Source of the DNA: Desulfosporosinus orientis DSM 765
Lineage (GTDB): Bacteria > Bacillota > Desulfitobacteriia > Desulfitobacteriales > Desulfitobacteriaceae
Reading direction: 5' to 3'
DNA: 64,000 nucleotides
Assembly (NCBI RefSeq): GCF_000235605.1
Contig: NC_016584.1
Coordinates: 2,468,001-2,532,000 of the forward strand
Below, one piece after another: positions 1 through 8,503 of the stretch; the stretch's first letter is position 1; each line of letters begins with the position of its first letter. The position numbers were made by a program, and so were the translations under genes. The notes below the pieces were generated by a model. The model ran no database searches, was not told the origin of the DNA, and saw nothing but the letters and a program-made list of their open reading frames with translations.

Positions 1-84
1 CGCGCAAGCTCTCTCCCTTTATCGAGAGGGGTGCAGGGCAGTTACTGCCTGACTAAGCCAAAACGCAAAAAAGGAGAGGAAGCA

Positions 85-510
85 TTGATTACACCTTACC
101 TTACATTCAACGGGAACTGCAAAGACGCGCTGAACTTCTACCGCGCTGTCTTCCATTGCGACGAGCCAAAAGTCCTGCCCTATGGTGACTATATGCCGGA
201 GGGGTCAAAGACGCCGCCTGAGCTGCTGCGTACTTGGGTTATGCACGCCGAGATGGTCATCTGCGGTACGAACGTTTGGTTTGCCGATGAAGCTGCGCCG
301 CCTAAGAACGGCGACAACATTAAACTAACTGCCACGGTACCTACAGGCAAGGAAGCGACGGCTATCTTCGACACGCTTTGCGCCGGTGGTGAGGTGACCC
401 TACCGCCGACCGAGACCTTCTACAGCGTGTTCCACGCTGCAGTAACAGACAAATTCGGAGTGAACTGGAATGTCGTTGCTGAAGAAATGCCGAAGCAAGT
501 GGAGGGATGA
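85..510 (+). CDS. VOC-superfamily (PhnB/glyoxalase-like) protein
   Basis: Small beta-alpha-beta-beta-beta fold protein of the vicinal oxygen chelate type. The opening (ITPYLTFNGNCKDALNFY) and the late segment (TETFYSVFHAAVTDKFGVNW) match the PhnB/3-demethylubiquinone-like subgroup, whose substrates are mostly unknown. The start is taken as TTG at 85 because AAGGAGAGGAAGCA precedes it directly; the longer reading from 31 adds residues that do not resemble the family. A strong terminator follows, so it is probably monocistronic. Enzymatic role is not assignable from sequence. Confidence 0.8.
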   Translation: MITPYLTFNGNCKDALNFYRAVFHCDEPKVLPYGDYMPEGSKTPPELLRTWVMHAEMVICGTNVWFADEAAPPKNGDNIKLTATVPTGKEATAIFDTLCAGGEVTLPPTETFYSVFHAAVTDKFGVNWNVVAEEMPKQVEG

Positions 511-536
511 AGCCCATACAGCACGGGAATACGTCA

Positions 537-577
537 AATACCTGGACCTGGAGATATTCAGGCCAGGTATTTTTTTA
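537..577 (+). terminator. Rho-independent terminator after the VOC gene
   Basis: AATACCTGG pairs with CCAGGTATT around an inner CCTG/CAGG stem, followed directly by seven T residues. Confidence 0.85.
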
Positions 578-764
578 TTTAACATATTATGTGCGTATAA
601 GACAATTTTCACAATCTCTTGCAATTTACAAGATATATAATATAATAATAAATATTAAAAGATAAGGCGTTAAACATTGTTGTGTTATGAACCCGTTAAT
701 ATTGTTTACGTTATTTTCAAGGTGTTTTCCGGGGGTAGAAATTTAATTTGAGGGAGGAGTTAAT

Positions 765-884
765 ATGGAAGGGCTGGATTTCTTGGTAACATCTATTTGT
801 TTCTCTGTTTTAGGTTATGTATTATGTTATCTTACTCTTTCAAGTAACAATGAACTTAAAAGGGCTAACGATAACTCAGACTAA
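765..884 (+). CDS. 39-aa single-pass membrane miniprotein
   Basis: An ATG follows a near-perfect ribosome-binding site (GAGGGAGGAG, six bases upstream). The 39-residue product has one hydrophobic helix (about residues 5-26, FLVTSICFSVLGYVLCYL) and a short charged, polar tail ending ELKRANDNSD. It has no recognisable family. Isolated upstream of degraded sequence, it could be a small membrane regulator or toxin-like peptide. Support is the ribosome-binding site plus the clean membrane topology only. Confidence 0.5.
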   Translation: MEGLDFLVTSICFSVLGYVLCYLTLSSNNELKRANDNSD

Positions 885-962
885 TCATTGGCAGGATGAG
901 AACGCAAGCCTAAATAATTTCTAACCTGTTCTTTCTTTGAAAGAAAAGGCCCAAAAACATAC

Positions 963-1166
963 TGCCAATGTGATCAATGTCCAGTTTATTCCGGCAGCAG
1001 CATCGATGGAAGTTTAAAAGTCATCGACGATGCGAAAGTTCAAAGCTCGGTTATAAACTTTTTTGCAGGAGCCGATGATTATATGACGAAGCCATTTGAA
1101 GGTATTGAGTTATTGGACGTTGAGGTGTCATGCTATATAAATGGGGTAAAACAATTAATTGGTTAG
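963..1166 (+). pseudogene. Remnant ending in a response-regulator receiver fragment
   Basis: An open stretch without a start. Its first half (CDQCPVYSGSSIDGSL, then KVIDDAKVQSS) is not recognised. From about 1065 it reads AGADDYMTKPFEGIELL, the classic GADDY-x-TKPF end of a receiver domain, and stops shortly after. The two halves look joined by deletion, so this is a chimeric relic. Confidence 0.5.
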
Positions 1167-1322
1167 GATATCTTGTGGTCATTAGAATTACGCGTTCACA
1201 TATTCTAAATATCAAGGTCACGAATCAGTAACATTTTTGTTCTATGATGTGTATAGTAAAAGATATCCGCAACATAACGGTTGAAATACAGACTGGCTTT
1301 CTCTCCTTAACCTCCTTTGTCA

Positions 1323-1346
1323 CGCCCCTCAGCGAGGGGCGTTTTC
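1323..1346 (+). terminator. Hairpin terminator in decayed region
   Basis: CGCCCCTC / GAGGGGCG with an AGC loop, followed by TTTT. The rest of 885-1576 holds no convincing gene apart from the receiver remnant. Confidence 0.6.
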
Positions 1347-1576
1347 TATGCCCAACGATGATCTACCGAACCAAAGGCACTGCCAATATTTTGCACGAGC
1401 CGGGTGCCGACACTGGCTTGAGATATTTCTTGTTTCACTATACGGCGGAACAGGTTCCATCAATGCCTGAGTCTTTGTGCCTGTATAAGTGAATCAACTT
1501 TTTTGCCTGTGTAAGCAGGAAATAGAAGATAGTGGTGGAAATAGTAGGTGCTGAGATGCATGAATGGAGGAAGAGG

Positions 1577-1939
1577 ATGAATTTTATTGGCAACATTATT
1601 TGGCTTATATTCGGCGGACTAATAGCATGTATTGCCTGGGCAATTGCCGGTTTGATCTTGTGTATTACGATTATTGGGATACCTTTTGGCGCACAATGTT
1701 TTAAGATTGCCTTATTTGTACTTTGGCCCTTTGGAAAAGAGATAGAACTTGGCAACTTCGGAGCAGGGGGATTACTTTTAAATATCATCTGGCTGATTGT
1801 TTTTGGCTGGGAGTTTGCTATAGCTCATTTAGTGATTGGTCTGTTTTTTTGTCTGACGATTGTTGGTATTCCCTTTGGACTCCAACATTTTAAATTTGCG
1901 AAACTTGGTTTGATACCTTTTGGGGCGACGATTTATTAA
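1577..1939 (+). CDS. yccF: YccF-family inner membrane protein
   Basis: A 120-residue membrane protein of the YccF (DUF307) family. It holds two copies of the diagnostic pattern: ITIIGIPFGAQCFKIA in the first half and LTIVGIPFGLQHFKFA in the second, each preceded by hydrophobic helices and followed by a PFG segment. The start at 1577 is chosen because GGAGG lies six bases upstream; a longer in-frame reading from 1532 has no ribosome-binding site. Molecular function of the family is unknown. It stands alone between remnants. Confidence 0.85.
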   Translation: MNFIGNIIWLIFGGLIACIAWAIAGLILCITIIGIPFGAQCFKIALFVLWPFGKEIELGNFGAGGLLLNIIWLIVFGWEFAIAHLVIGLFFCLTIVGIPFGLQHFKFAKLGLIPFGATIY

Positions 1940-1960
1940 TAGATAGATGGAGATGTGTAA

Positions 1961-2173
1961 ATTGAGTGTGCTTACATATATGAATCTGCCGTCATCCTTC
2001 TGCACGAGATCTATGGAATTAACCCCCATATTAAATGGGTTTGTGAATATTATTCCGAAGCAGGATACGCTGTAATATGTCCAAATTTTATCAAGCCTGA
2101 TCTAGGATATTTCGAATACAATCGAGAAGAAGAGGCTTACCAATACTTTGTTAATCAGGTATTGACGGACTGA
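1961..2173 (+). pseudogene. Dienelactone hydrolase-family fragment
   Basis: In-frame text AVILLHEIYGINPHIKWV and YSEAGYAVICPNF is the start of a dienelactone hydrolase (alpha/beta hydrolase), which normally runs to about 200-250 residues. Here a stop precedes any start codon and the frame ends about 70 codons in, before the catalytic Cys/His region. Confidence 0.7.
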
Positions 2174-2190
2174 GCAGTTCAAATTGGTCA

Positions 2191-2216
2191 CTGGCTCCCA
2201 ATGAGCCGGTTTTTTA
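2191..2216 (+). terminator. Terminator before bceR
   Basis: CTGGCTC pairs with GAGCCGG (one G-U) around CCAAT, then a run of T. It separates the hydrolase remnant from the response-regulator gene. Confidence 0.75.
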
Positions 2217-2267
2217 TCGCCCATTTTTCATGATAGAATAGTATCGTGAATAGGGAGGGGCTGTTTC

Positions 2268-2939
2268 ATGCATAAGATCCTGATTGTCGAAGACGATGCC
2301 GTCATTGCTAAAGCGATTAAAAACCATATCGGGACCTGGGGATGGGAAGGGGAATGTGTGACGGACTTTGAGCAGGTGATGTCTCAGTTTGTCTCCTACA
2401 ATCCCCAGCTTGTGCTCCTGGACATCTCACTGCCTTTTTACAATGGCTACTACTGGTGCAGCGAGATACGCAAGGTATCCAAGGTACCCATCATCTTTAT
2501 CTCCTCCGCTTCCGATAATATGAACATCGTCATGGCCATCAATATGGGCGGTGATGATTTTATTGCCAAACCTTTCGACCTGAGTGTTCTGACGGCCAAG
2601 GTGCAGGCCATGCTGCGCCGGACCTATGATTTTGCCGGACAGACGGATTTGTTGGAGCACCGGGGAGCCATCCTCAACACCAGCGATGCTTCCTTGACCT
2701 ATAACGATATCAAGGTTGAGCTGAGTAAGAACGATTATAAGATCCTGAAAATGCTGCTGGAGAATAAAGGCAAGGCTGTGGGCCGTGAAGCAATCATGGC
2801 CCGCCTGTGGGAAACGGACAGTTATATCGACGAAAACACCCTGACGGTGAACATGACCCGGCTGCGCAAAAAATTGGAGGCGGCAGGGCTGGCAGGATTT
2901 ATTGTGACCAAAAAAGGGATAGGGTATATGGTGACGTGA
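2268..2939 (+). CDS. bceR: OmpR-family response regulator (BceR-like)
   Basis: Cytoplasmic two-component regulator of 223 residues. The receiver domain (about 1-120) has the acidic pocket EDD at 8-10, phosphoacceptor Asp52 in LLDISLP and a KPFD lysine. The C-terminal winged helix (about 130-223) ends in the usual GIGYMV strand. The lack of extra domains and the pairing with a short intramembrane-sensing kinase and a FtsX-type ABC transporter place it in the BceRS group that induces cell-envelope peptide-antibiotic resistance. The kinase gene begins one base after its stop, so the two are co-transcribed. Ribosome-binding site GGGAGGGG precedes the ATG. Confidence 0.9.
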   Translation: MHKILIVEDDAVIAKAIKNHIGTWGWEGECVTDFEQVMSQFVSYNPQLVLLDISLPFYNGYYWCSEIRKVSKVPIIFISSASDNMNIVMAINMGGDDFIAKPFDLSVLTAKVQAMLRRTYDFAGQTDLLEHRGAILNTSDASLTYNDIKVELSKNDYKILKMLLENKGKAVGREAIMARLWETDSYIDENTLTVNMTRLRKKLEAAGLAGFIVTKKGIGYMVT

Positions 2940-2940
2940 T

Positions 2941-3987
2941 ATGAAAGAGATCAGCCTATGTGCGGCGGGGAAGCAGTACCTCCGGGGGCATAGCCGGGGA
3001 ATCCTTTTGTACTGCATCTTTGCCGGTGTCTTTGCTTTGGTGTTTTATCTGTATCATCTGCCGCTGGAAGCAGTGCTCTATGCCGCTTTGCTCTGTGCCG
3101 TCCTGGCCCTCCTGGTTCTGACGGCGGATTTTTATCGCTATTATCAGCGCTGCAGAGTGCTCGGGGATTTGCAGCAACAGATCATGTTCAGCCTGGAAGG
3201 GCTCCCTGAGGCTAAGGGATTATTGGAAAAGGAGTATCAGGAGCTGATCGCCGCCCTCTACCGGGATAAGATCAGGCTGGTTTCCCAGGCCGATAATGAG
3301 CGGAGGGATCTGGTGGATTATTATACCCTGTGGGCCCATCAGATCAAAACCCCTATCGCCGCCATGGGCCTCCTCCTCCAGTCCCTCCCCTCGGCGGAGG
3401 ACGACGGGAGTACTGCTCAGAGTATGGAGCAGAACAGGGAGCTGGCTATAGAGCTGTTTAAAATTGAACAGTATGTGGAAATGGTTCTCCAATATCTGCG
3501 GCTGGAGAGTCCTTCTTCCGATTTTGTCCTGAAACGCTATGCTTTGGACGATATTGTCCGGCAGGCGGTGCGTAAATATGCCAAGATGTTTATCCGTAAG
3601 AAGATCAGCCTGGATTTCTCCCAGCTGAACTGTGACGTGCTGACCGATGAAAAGTGGCTGGTGTTTGTCATTGAGCAGATCTTGTCCAATGCTTTGAAGT
3701 ATACCCGGGAGGGGAAGATCTCTATCTATATGGAAAGGGAGGGTGCCAAAACCCTGGTGATCGCCGATACAGGGATAGGCATTGCCGGGGAAGACCTGCC
3801 CCGGGTCTTTGAAAAAGGCTTTACCGGTTATAACGGCCGAAGGGATAAAAAGTCCACAGGGATCGGTCTCTACCTGTGCCGGAGGATCCTGACCAAGCTG
3901 TCCCATACCATTGTGATCGAAGGGGAGCCGGGCAAGGGCACGAAAGTGAAGATCGGCCTGGATACGTTGGATACAGTGATGGAGTGA
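2941..3987 (+). CDS. bceS: Intramembrane-sensing histidine kinase (BceS-like)
   Basis: A 348-residue kinase with two closely spaced transmembrane helices (about 20-37 and 43-62) and almost no extracellular loop, the hallmark of kinases that sense through a partner ABC transporter. The DHp segment has the phosphoacceptor in LWAHQIKTP (His133). The ATPase domain shows N (EQILSNALKYT), G1 (DTGIGI) and G2 (STGIGLYLC) boxes. Its partners should be the response regulator immediately upstream and the BceAB-type transporter 1.3 kb downstream. Confidence 0.9.
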   Translation: MKEISLCAAGKQYLRGHSRGILLYCIFAGVFALVFYLYHLPLEAVLYAALLCAVLALLVLTADFYRYYQRCRVLGDLQQQIMFSLEGLPEAKGLLEKEYQELIAALYRDKIRLVSQADNERRDLVDYYTLWAHQIKTPIAAMGLLLQSLPSAEDDGSTAQSMEQNRELAIELFKIEQYVEMVLQYLRLESPSSDFVLKRYALDDIVRQAVRKYAKMFIRKKISLDFSQLNCDVLTDEKWLVFVIEQILSNALKYTREGKISIYMEREGAKTLVIADTGIGIAGEDLPRVFEKGFTGYNGRRDKKSTGIGLYLCRRILTKLSHTIVIEGEPGKGTKVKIGLDTLDTVME

Positions 3988-4022
3988 ATAAAATTATGAT
4001 TTATATAAGGAGCTGAGACTAG

Positions 4023-4503
4023 TTGCTTCTTTTTAAAGATCTTATGTGGTTTTTTAAGCAGGAGAAAAAAGGCTATATTTTAGGGATTATTATCTTAGTC
4101 CTGGTCGCCCTGCTAAATTTATTACCGCCTTATGTTGTTCGAGTTATTGTCGATGAAGTCAGTCGCGGGGCCCTAAGGCCGGAATCCTTGCTTTATTGGA
4201 CGCTGATCCTTGCCGGGATAGGCTTGGCCGTTTATGCTTTGCGCTTTTCCTGGCGGTTAATGATTTTGGGGGCGGAAAGCCGTTTAAGCAGGTTGCTTAG
4301 AAAGCAGCTTTTTGATCACTTTACCCTGATGTCCCCGCAATTTTATCAAAAGCACCGCACGGGCGATTTAATGGCCCATGCTCGCTTTCGGCTGGTTGTT
4401 CAACATTCTTGAACGGGGCAGAGCCTCCTATGACCGAATAGAGACGCTGCAGGATTTTGCAAAAATAGGGTCTTACATTAGGCAGGAAATAGAAGGGTAT
4501 TAG
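4023..4503 (+). pseudogene. Broken ABC exporter (MdlA/YheI-like membrane half)
   Basis: TTG start with AAGGAG nine bases upstream. The first 120 residues (LLPPYVVRVIVDEVSRG, later LMSPQFYQKHRTGDLMAHA) are the beginning of a heterodimeric multidrug ABC exporter of roughly 580 residues. After GDLMAHA the reading frame shifts. In the next frame the text FGWLFNILERGRASYDRI is a later part of the same membrane domain, so there is an internal deletion with frame loss. The nucleotide-binding domain is missing and the frame ends at 4503. The gene sits between bceRS and the flavoprotein and cannot make a transporter. Confidence 0.8.
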
Positions 4504-4568
4504 TGGAATTAGCATATAGCAGAGAGCCAACTATTTAAGAGTTTCACAAATGGGGAGGGAATTAAAGC

Positions 4569-5117
4569 ATGAAAAAAGTGGTCGCTTTTATGGGGAGTCC
4601 AAGAAAAAATGGCAACACAGTCACCCTTGTTAAAGAAGTTATTCGTGGAGCACAAGAGGCTGGGGCCGAAACAGCTATTTTTGATCTGTATGATATGAAT
4701 CTTAAACCATGCAAAGGCTGTTTAGCTTGTCGCAAAACCGGAAACTGCGTCATGCAAGATGATTTTCAGAACATGTTTAAACATATTATCGATGCCGATG
4801 TTGTGGTTTTTGGATCCCCCGTATATCTTTGGCAGATTACAGCACAAATGAAACTGTTGTGGGATAGGCTCTGCGGCTTGTTCGATGAAAACCACAAGCC
4901 CAGGTATGCTGCTAAAAGCCTGATCATGGTCTATTCCCAAGGTAATCCCAACGCCCAAGCTTTTCAGACATCCTTTCAAAGCAATGAAGCTATGTTTAAG
5001 ATGTTTGGTTTGCATGTAGTTAATACCATTATACAAACCGGCGGCACTGACCCCAGCACTGCAGCTAATAATCAAGAACTCTTATCAAAAGCCTATGAAG
5101 CAGGAAAGGCCATTTAG
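4569..5117 (+). CDS. Iron-sulfur flavoprotein-like NAD(P)H-dependent oxidoreductase
   Basis: Flavodoxin-fold reductase of 182 residues. It begins with the FMN-phosphate loop (GSPRKNGNT, residues 9-17). A compact cysteine cluster C48-x2-C51-x2-C54-x5-C60 follows, the spacing used by archaeal and clostridial iron-sulfur flavoproteins to hold a 4Fe-4S cluster. The PVYLWQITAQMK segment forms the second FMN loop. Such proteins pass electrons from ferredoxin or NAD(P)H to small acceptors. The ribosome-binding site GGGGAGGGA precedes the ATG. It lies between the broken exporter and bceAB but probably has no role in peptide resistance. Confidence 0.8.
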   Translation: MKKVVAFMGSPRKNGNTVTLVKEVIRGAQEAGAETAIFDLYDMNLKPCKGCLACRKTGNCVMQDDFQNMFKHIIDADVVVFGSPVYLWQITAQMKLLWDRLCGLFDENHKPRYAAKSLIMVYSQGNPNAQAFQTSFQSNEAMFKMFGLHVVNTIIQTGGTDPSTAANNQELLSKAYEAGKAI

Positions 5118-5160
5118 TTGCTGTCCAAAATTATGAACTGCCTTACAAAAGGGTAAGCTT

Positions 5161-5207
5161 AAACTGGAAAATGTAAGCCAAAGTTATGGCAGGGCATTTT
5201 CCAGTTT
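5161..5207 (+). promoter_or_regulatory. 13-bp inverted repeat upstream of bceA
   Basis: AAACTGGAAAATG (5161-5173) and CATTTTCCAGTTT (5195-5207) are perfect inverted repeats separated by 21 bases, ending 40 bases before the bceA start. With no long T tract it could be a weak terminator of the flavoprotein gene or a dyad bound by the BceR-type regulator. The sequence does not decide. Confidence 0.5.
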
Positions 5208-5247
5208 TGCTATACTGAACCTACTCAGCAAAGGAGGTTCTTTTTTC

Positions 5248-6015
5248 ATGACCATTCTCGAGGTGAATAATCTTAAAAAAGTCTATACTACCCGCTTTGG
5301 CGGCAGCCATGTTCAGGCCTTAGCCAATGTATCTTTCTCCGTGGAGCAGGGTGAATATGTAGCGATCATGGGCGAATCAGGGTCAGGCAAAACGACCCTG
5401 CTCAATATTCTGGCCTCCTTGGACAAACCCACCAGCGGTGAGGTTCTGCTCAAGGGGAAAGGGCTCGGCACCATTAAGGAAAAGGAGATTTCCGCCTTCC
5501 GCCGGGAAAATCTCGGCTTTGTATTTCAGGATTTTAATCTGCTGGATACCTTCTCCTTGCAGGATAACATTTTCCTGCCCCTGGTGCTCTCCGGCAAGTC
5601 TTATGAGGAGATGAGCCGGCGTTTGGAGCCCATTGCCCGCAAGCTGGGCATCGGCAATATCCTGGCCAAATATCCTTATGAAGTGTCGGGGGGACAGAAG
5701 CAGCGCTGTGCCGTGGCCCGCGCCCTGATTACCAATCCCCAGCTGATTCTGGCGGACGAACCCACCGGCTCCCTGGACTCCCAGGCCGCTGAGGGCTTGC
5801 TCCGCCTGTTCAAGGAAATTAATCAGGAGGGGCAGACCCTGTTGATGGTGACTCACAGCGTGAAAGCGGCCAGCCATGCCCAACGGGTACTGTTTATTAA
5901 GGATGGTGAGGTTTTCCACCAGCTTTATAAAGCCGGAATGTCGGATGAAGCCATGTACCAGAAGATCTCCGATACCCTGACCACCATGGCCACAGGCGGT
6001 GTGCGACATGAGTAG
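5248..6015 (+). CDS. bceA: Peptide-resistance ABC transporter ATPase (BceA-like)
   Basis: ABC ATPase of 255 residues in the MacB/BceA class: Walker [10 protein letters not shown] near residue 42, Q-loop FQDFNLLD, signature VSGGQKQR, Walker [13 protein letters not shown] and H-loop VTHS. AAAGGAGG precedes the ATG. The permease gene starts inside its last codons. Together with the downstream permease it forms a Bce-type complex that removes lipid II-binding peptide antibiotics from their targets and also signals to the short kinase BceS. Confidence 0.92.
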   Translation: MTILEVNNLKKVYTTRFGGSHVQALANVSFSVEQGEYVAIMGESGSGKTTLLNILASLDKPTSGEVLLKGKGLGTIKEKEISAFRRENLGFVFQDFNLLDTFSLQDNIFLPLVLSGKSYEEMSRRLEPIARKLGIGNILAKYPYEVSGGQKQRCAVARALITNPQLILADEPTGSLDSQAAEGLLRLFKEINQEGQTLLMVTHSVKAASHAQRVLFIKDGEVFHQLYKAGMSDEAMYQKISDTLTTMATGGVRHE

Positions 6016-8005
6016 ATTCTTTTATGCCAAGCTGGCCGCCACCAATCTGAAAAAGAATGCCCAAACCTATCTGCCCTACATCCTGACCTGCATCGGTACG
6101 GTGATGATGTATTACATTATGGTTTTCCTGGCTGAGAACGAGGGCCTGGGAAAAATGTCCGGCGGCTCTCAGGTGCAAGCCATCCTCAGTCTGGGCTCCA
6201 AGGTGATTGCAATTTTCGCGGTAATTTTTCTCTTCTATACCCACAGTTTTCTGATTAAACGGCGCAAAAAGGAATTCGGCCTTTTTAATATCCTGGGGAT
6301 GGAAAAGAAGCATATCGCCAAAGTATTGGGGTTCGAAACCCTCTATGTGGCGGTAATCAGCCTGGGGGCAGGCCTGCTGGGCGGGATACTCCTCTCTAAG
6401 CTGATTTTCATGGTCCTGCTGAAAATCCTCAACTTTGAGGTGCCCCTGGGCTTTGACGTGTCCGGCCCCGCTCTGGCGGCTGCGCTGGTCCTGTTCGCCG
6501 GAATTTTTCTGTTGACGCTGCTCAATACTTTGCGCCAAATCCATCTAGCTAAGCCTGTTGAACTTCTGCAGGGCGGTCAGACCGGGGAGAAGGAGCCGAA
6601 AACAAAATGGCCTCTGGTGATGGTGGGGACCTTGAGCTTGGGCGGAGGGTATTATATCTCCCTTACCACCCAGTCTCCTCTGGCCGCCCTGAGCCAATTT
6701 TTCTTTGCCGTTCTCCTGGTGATGGTTGGCACCTATTGTTTGTTTACCGCCGGCAGCATCGCAGTGCTTAAACTGCTGCGCCGGAACAAGGGGTATTATT
6801 ATCAGACCCGGCATTTCACCGCTGTTGCGGGGATGATGTACCGGATGAAGCAAAACGCCGTGGGGTTGGCCAGTATTTGTATCATGGCCACTGCTGTGCT
6901 GGTGATGGTGTCCACTACCGTGTCCTTGTACATTGGGATGGAGGACGTGCTACGCACCCGGTATCCTCAAAATATTATGATTTCCACCCCTGTGCCTGCC
7001 CGGCAATCCGTCGAGGGCCTGCAGAGGTCGGTTCAGGAAGTCTTGGCAAAGCACCGGTTGGTGGTGAAGGATAGGCTGGATTACAGGTATGTGTTCTTTC
7101 CCGGCAATCAAGAGGGCGGCACGGTGATCACAGCTGAGAGCAAAATGTCCAACGCCTCTTCTTCGGTCAGGGAATTCTATCTGATTCCCCTGGAGGATTA
7201 TAACCGGCTGACTAAGAGAACGGTCAGCTTGGAGGATCAGGAGATTCTGATTTATTCCGGCCCCAGCAAGTATGAAAACGATACCCTGACGGTGTTAAAC
7301 CGGACATTTACTGTCAAAGAAAGGCTGGACTCCATTTTTGAAAATAACCTGGATAGGGTATCCATCTCGGGCAGCTATTACATTGTGGTCAAAGATATGG
7401 ATGTAATCAAAGCCATGGAGGAGGCCCGGGCCAAAGAAAATGGGGATGAGCCCTCAGGTTATAACTATTATCTGGGCTTTAATCTGGACGCCGGTGAGGC
7501 TGACAGCTCGGCTGTTTACCAGGACATCCGCACTGCCGTGGGCAGTGATTATCCCGGCAGCAGCATTGAATCCCCGGTGGCAGCCAAGGAATCCTTTTTC
7601 GCCATTTATGGAGGCTTGTTCTTCCTGGGCATTTTCCTGGGGGCACTGTTCATCATGGCCACCGTGCTGATCATCTATTACAAGCAGGTCTCCGAGGGGT
7701 ATGACGATAAAGCCCGCTTTGAAATCATGCAGAAGGTGGGTATGAGCCGTGAAGAGGTAAAAGGCTCCATCCGCAGTCAGGTCTTGACCGTATTTTTCCT
7801 GCCCCTGGTTACCGCTGGGATCCATATTGCCTTCGCTTTTCCCATCATTACTAAATTGCTGGCAGTACTGAATCTCACCAATGTGGGTTTGTTCGCCTGG
7901 TGCACTGCGGGTACCATCTTGGTTTTTGCCCTGTTTTATGCCCTTGTCTACGGGCTGACGGCCAAAGTGTATTATCGGATTGTCAGCTGGGGGACGTCTG
8001 TATAA
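6008..8005 (+). CDS. bceB: FtsX-like ABC permease (BceB-like)
   Basis: Large permease of about 665 residues with the Bce layout. There is a first helix near 18-45, helices in pairs to about residue 290, then a large extracellular domain (about 310-525) and the last three helices (about 530-660). The extracellular loop is the peptide- and kinase-sensing region in this family. The ATG at 6008 ([14 protein letters not shown]) is preferred over the GTG at 5999, as the text begins like other BceB proteins. It overlaps the bceA stop, implying translational coupling. A strong terminator follows. Confidence 0.9.
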   Translation: MSRFFYAKLAATNLKKNAQTYLPYILTCIGTVMMYYIMVFLAENEGLGKMSGGSQVQAILSLGSKVIAIFAVIFLFYTHSFLIKRRKKEFGLFNILGMEKKHIAKVLGFETLYVAVISLGAGLLGGILLSKLIFMVLLKILNFEVPLGFDVSGPALAAALVLFAGIFLLTLLNTLRQIHLAKPVELLQGGQTGEKEPKTKWPLVMVGTLSLGGGYYISLTTQSPLAALSQFFFAVLLVMVGTYCLFTAGSIAVLKLLRRNKGYYYQTRHFTAVAGMMYRMKQNAVGLASICIMATAVLVMVSTTVSLYIGMEDVLRTRYPQNIMISTPVPARQSVEGLQRSVQEVLAKHRLVVKDRLDYRYVFFPGNQEGGTVITAESKMSNASSSVREFYLIPLEDYNRLTKRTVSLEDQEILIYSGPSKYENDTLTVLNRTFTVKERLDSIFENNLDRVSISGSYYIVVKDMDVIKAMEEARAKENGDEPSGYNYYLGFNLDAGEADSSAVYQDIRTAVGSDYPGSSIESPVAAKESFFAIYGGLFFLGIFLGALFIMATVLIIYYKQVSEGYDDKARFEIMQKVGMSREEVKGSIRSQVLTVFFLPLVTAGIHIAFAFPIITKLLAVLNLTNVGLFAWCTAGTILVFALFYALVYGLTAKVYYRIVSWGTSV

Positions 8006-8053
8006 GCGGTTGGAGAGATAACCTCCAAAATTACAATTTCAGGCAGAAAAAAC

Positions 8054-8095
8054 AAAGGCATCAGGACAGCAAATCTTGATGCCTTTGTTTTTATA
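8054..8095 (+). terminator. Terminator of the bceAB operon
   Basis: AAAGGCATCA pairs with TGATGCCTTT, followed by GTTTTTATA. Confidence 0.85.
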
Positions 8096-8187
8096 TACAG
8101 GTCAAAGGAACAACTTTGGAAGTTATCTTGCCTGTAGAAGGATAATTGAGTTTGTACCCAATCATGAATTTGATTGTCGGTAAAGGT

Positions 8188-8322
8188 ATGTTCCCAGGCG
8201 TACATGACCTTGGGTTCTGCTATACCGCCGCCATTTTGCAGGTTGTTTCCGGGATAGGCGTTCTTATCAGCATTGTCCTGCTGATAAGCGGCGAAAAGCT
8301 CGGCTTCGGTTTTTTATTGTAA
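8188..8322 (+). other. 44-codon hydrophobic ORF, possible remnant
   Basis: A short reading frame encoding one long hydrophobic stretch (ILQVVSGIGVLISIVLLISG) ending GEKLGFGFLL. The ribosome-binding site is weak. It may be the relic of a small membrane protein; no family is recognised. The rest of 8100-8503 shows no gene. Confidence 0.3.
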
Positions 8323-8346
8323 GCTAACATCAGAATGACAGAACTG

Positions 8347-8385
8347 CCTTGCAACTTCGGGCCAACTTGGTCCGAAGTTGCAAGG
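8347..8385. repeat. 14-bp perfect hairpin, no T tract
   Basis: CCTTGCAACTTCGG pairs with CCGAAGTTGCAAGG across an 11-base loop. It lies between the bceAB terminator and the 3' end of the convergent regulator gene and could end that transcript, though no U run follows on either strand. Confidence 0.6.
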
Positions 8386-8503
8386 TTTGGGGCGGATTGC
8401 CCCAACAAGCAATTTTCAGAGTTGACCGCAGGGAAATTCTTAAAAATGTGCAAGTGTCAATACAACTTGCCCTGCTTGCCGGTTATTATCACGCAGGAAA
8501 GCA

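Noticed and set aside
1244-1492. An 82-codon frame
   Set aside because: It crosses a clear terminator hairpin, lacks a ribosome-binding site and has no protein-like pattern.
1511-4510. Short similarity GCAGGAAATAGAAG near 1515 and 4481
   Set aside because: Only about 25 imperfect bases; too short to claim a repeat or mobile element.
5383-6009. Long antisense frames inside bceA, bceB, bceS and similar genes
   Set aside because: Shadow frames of G+C-rich real genes with no ribosome-binding sites or family patterns.
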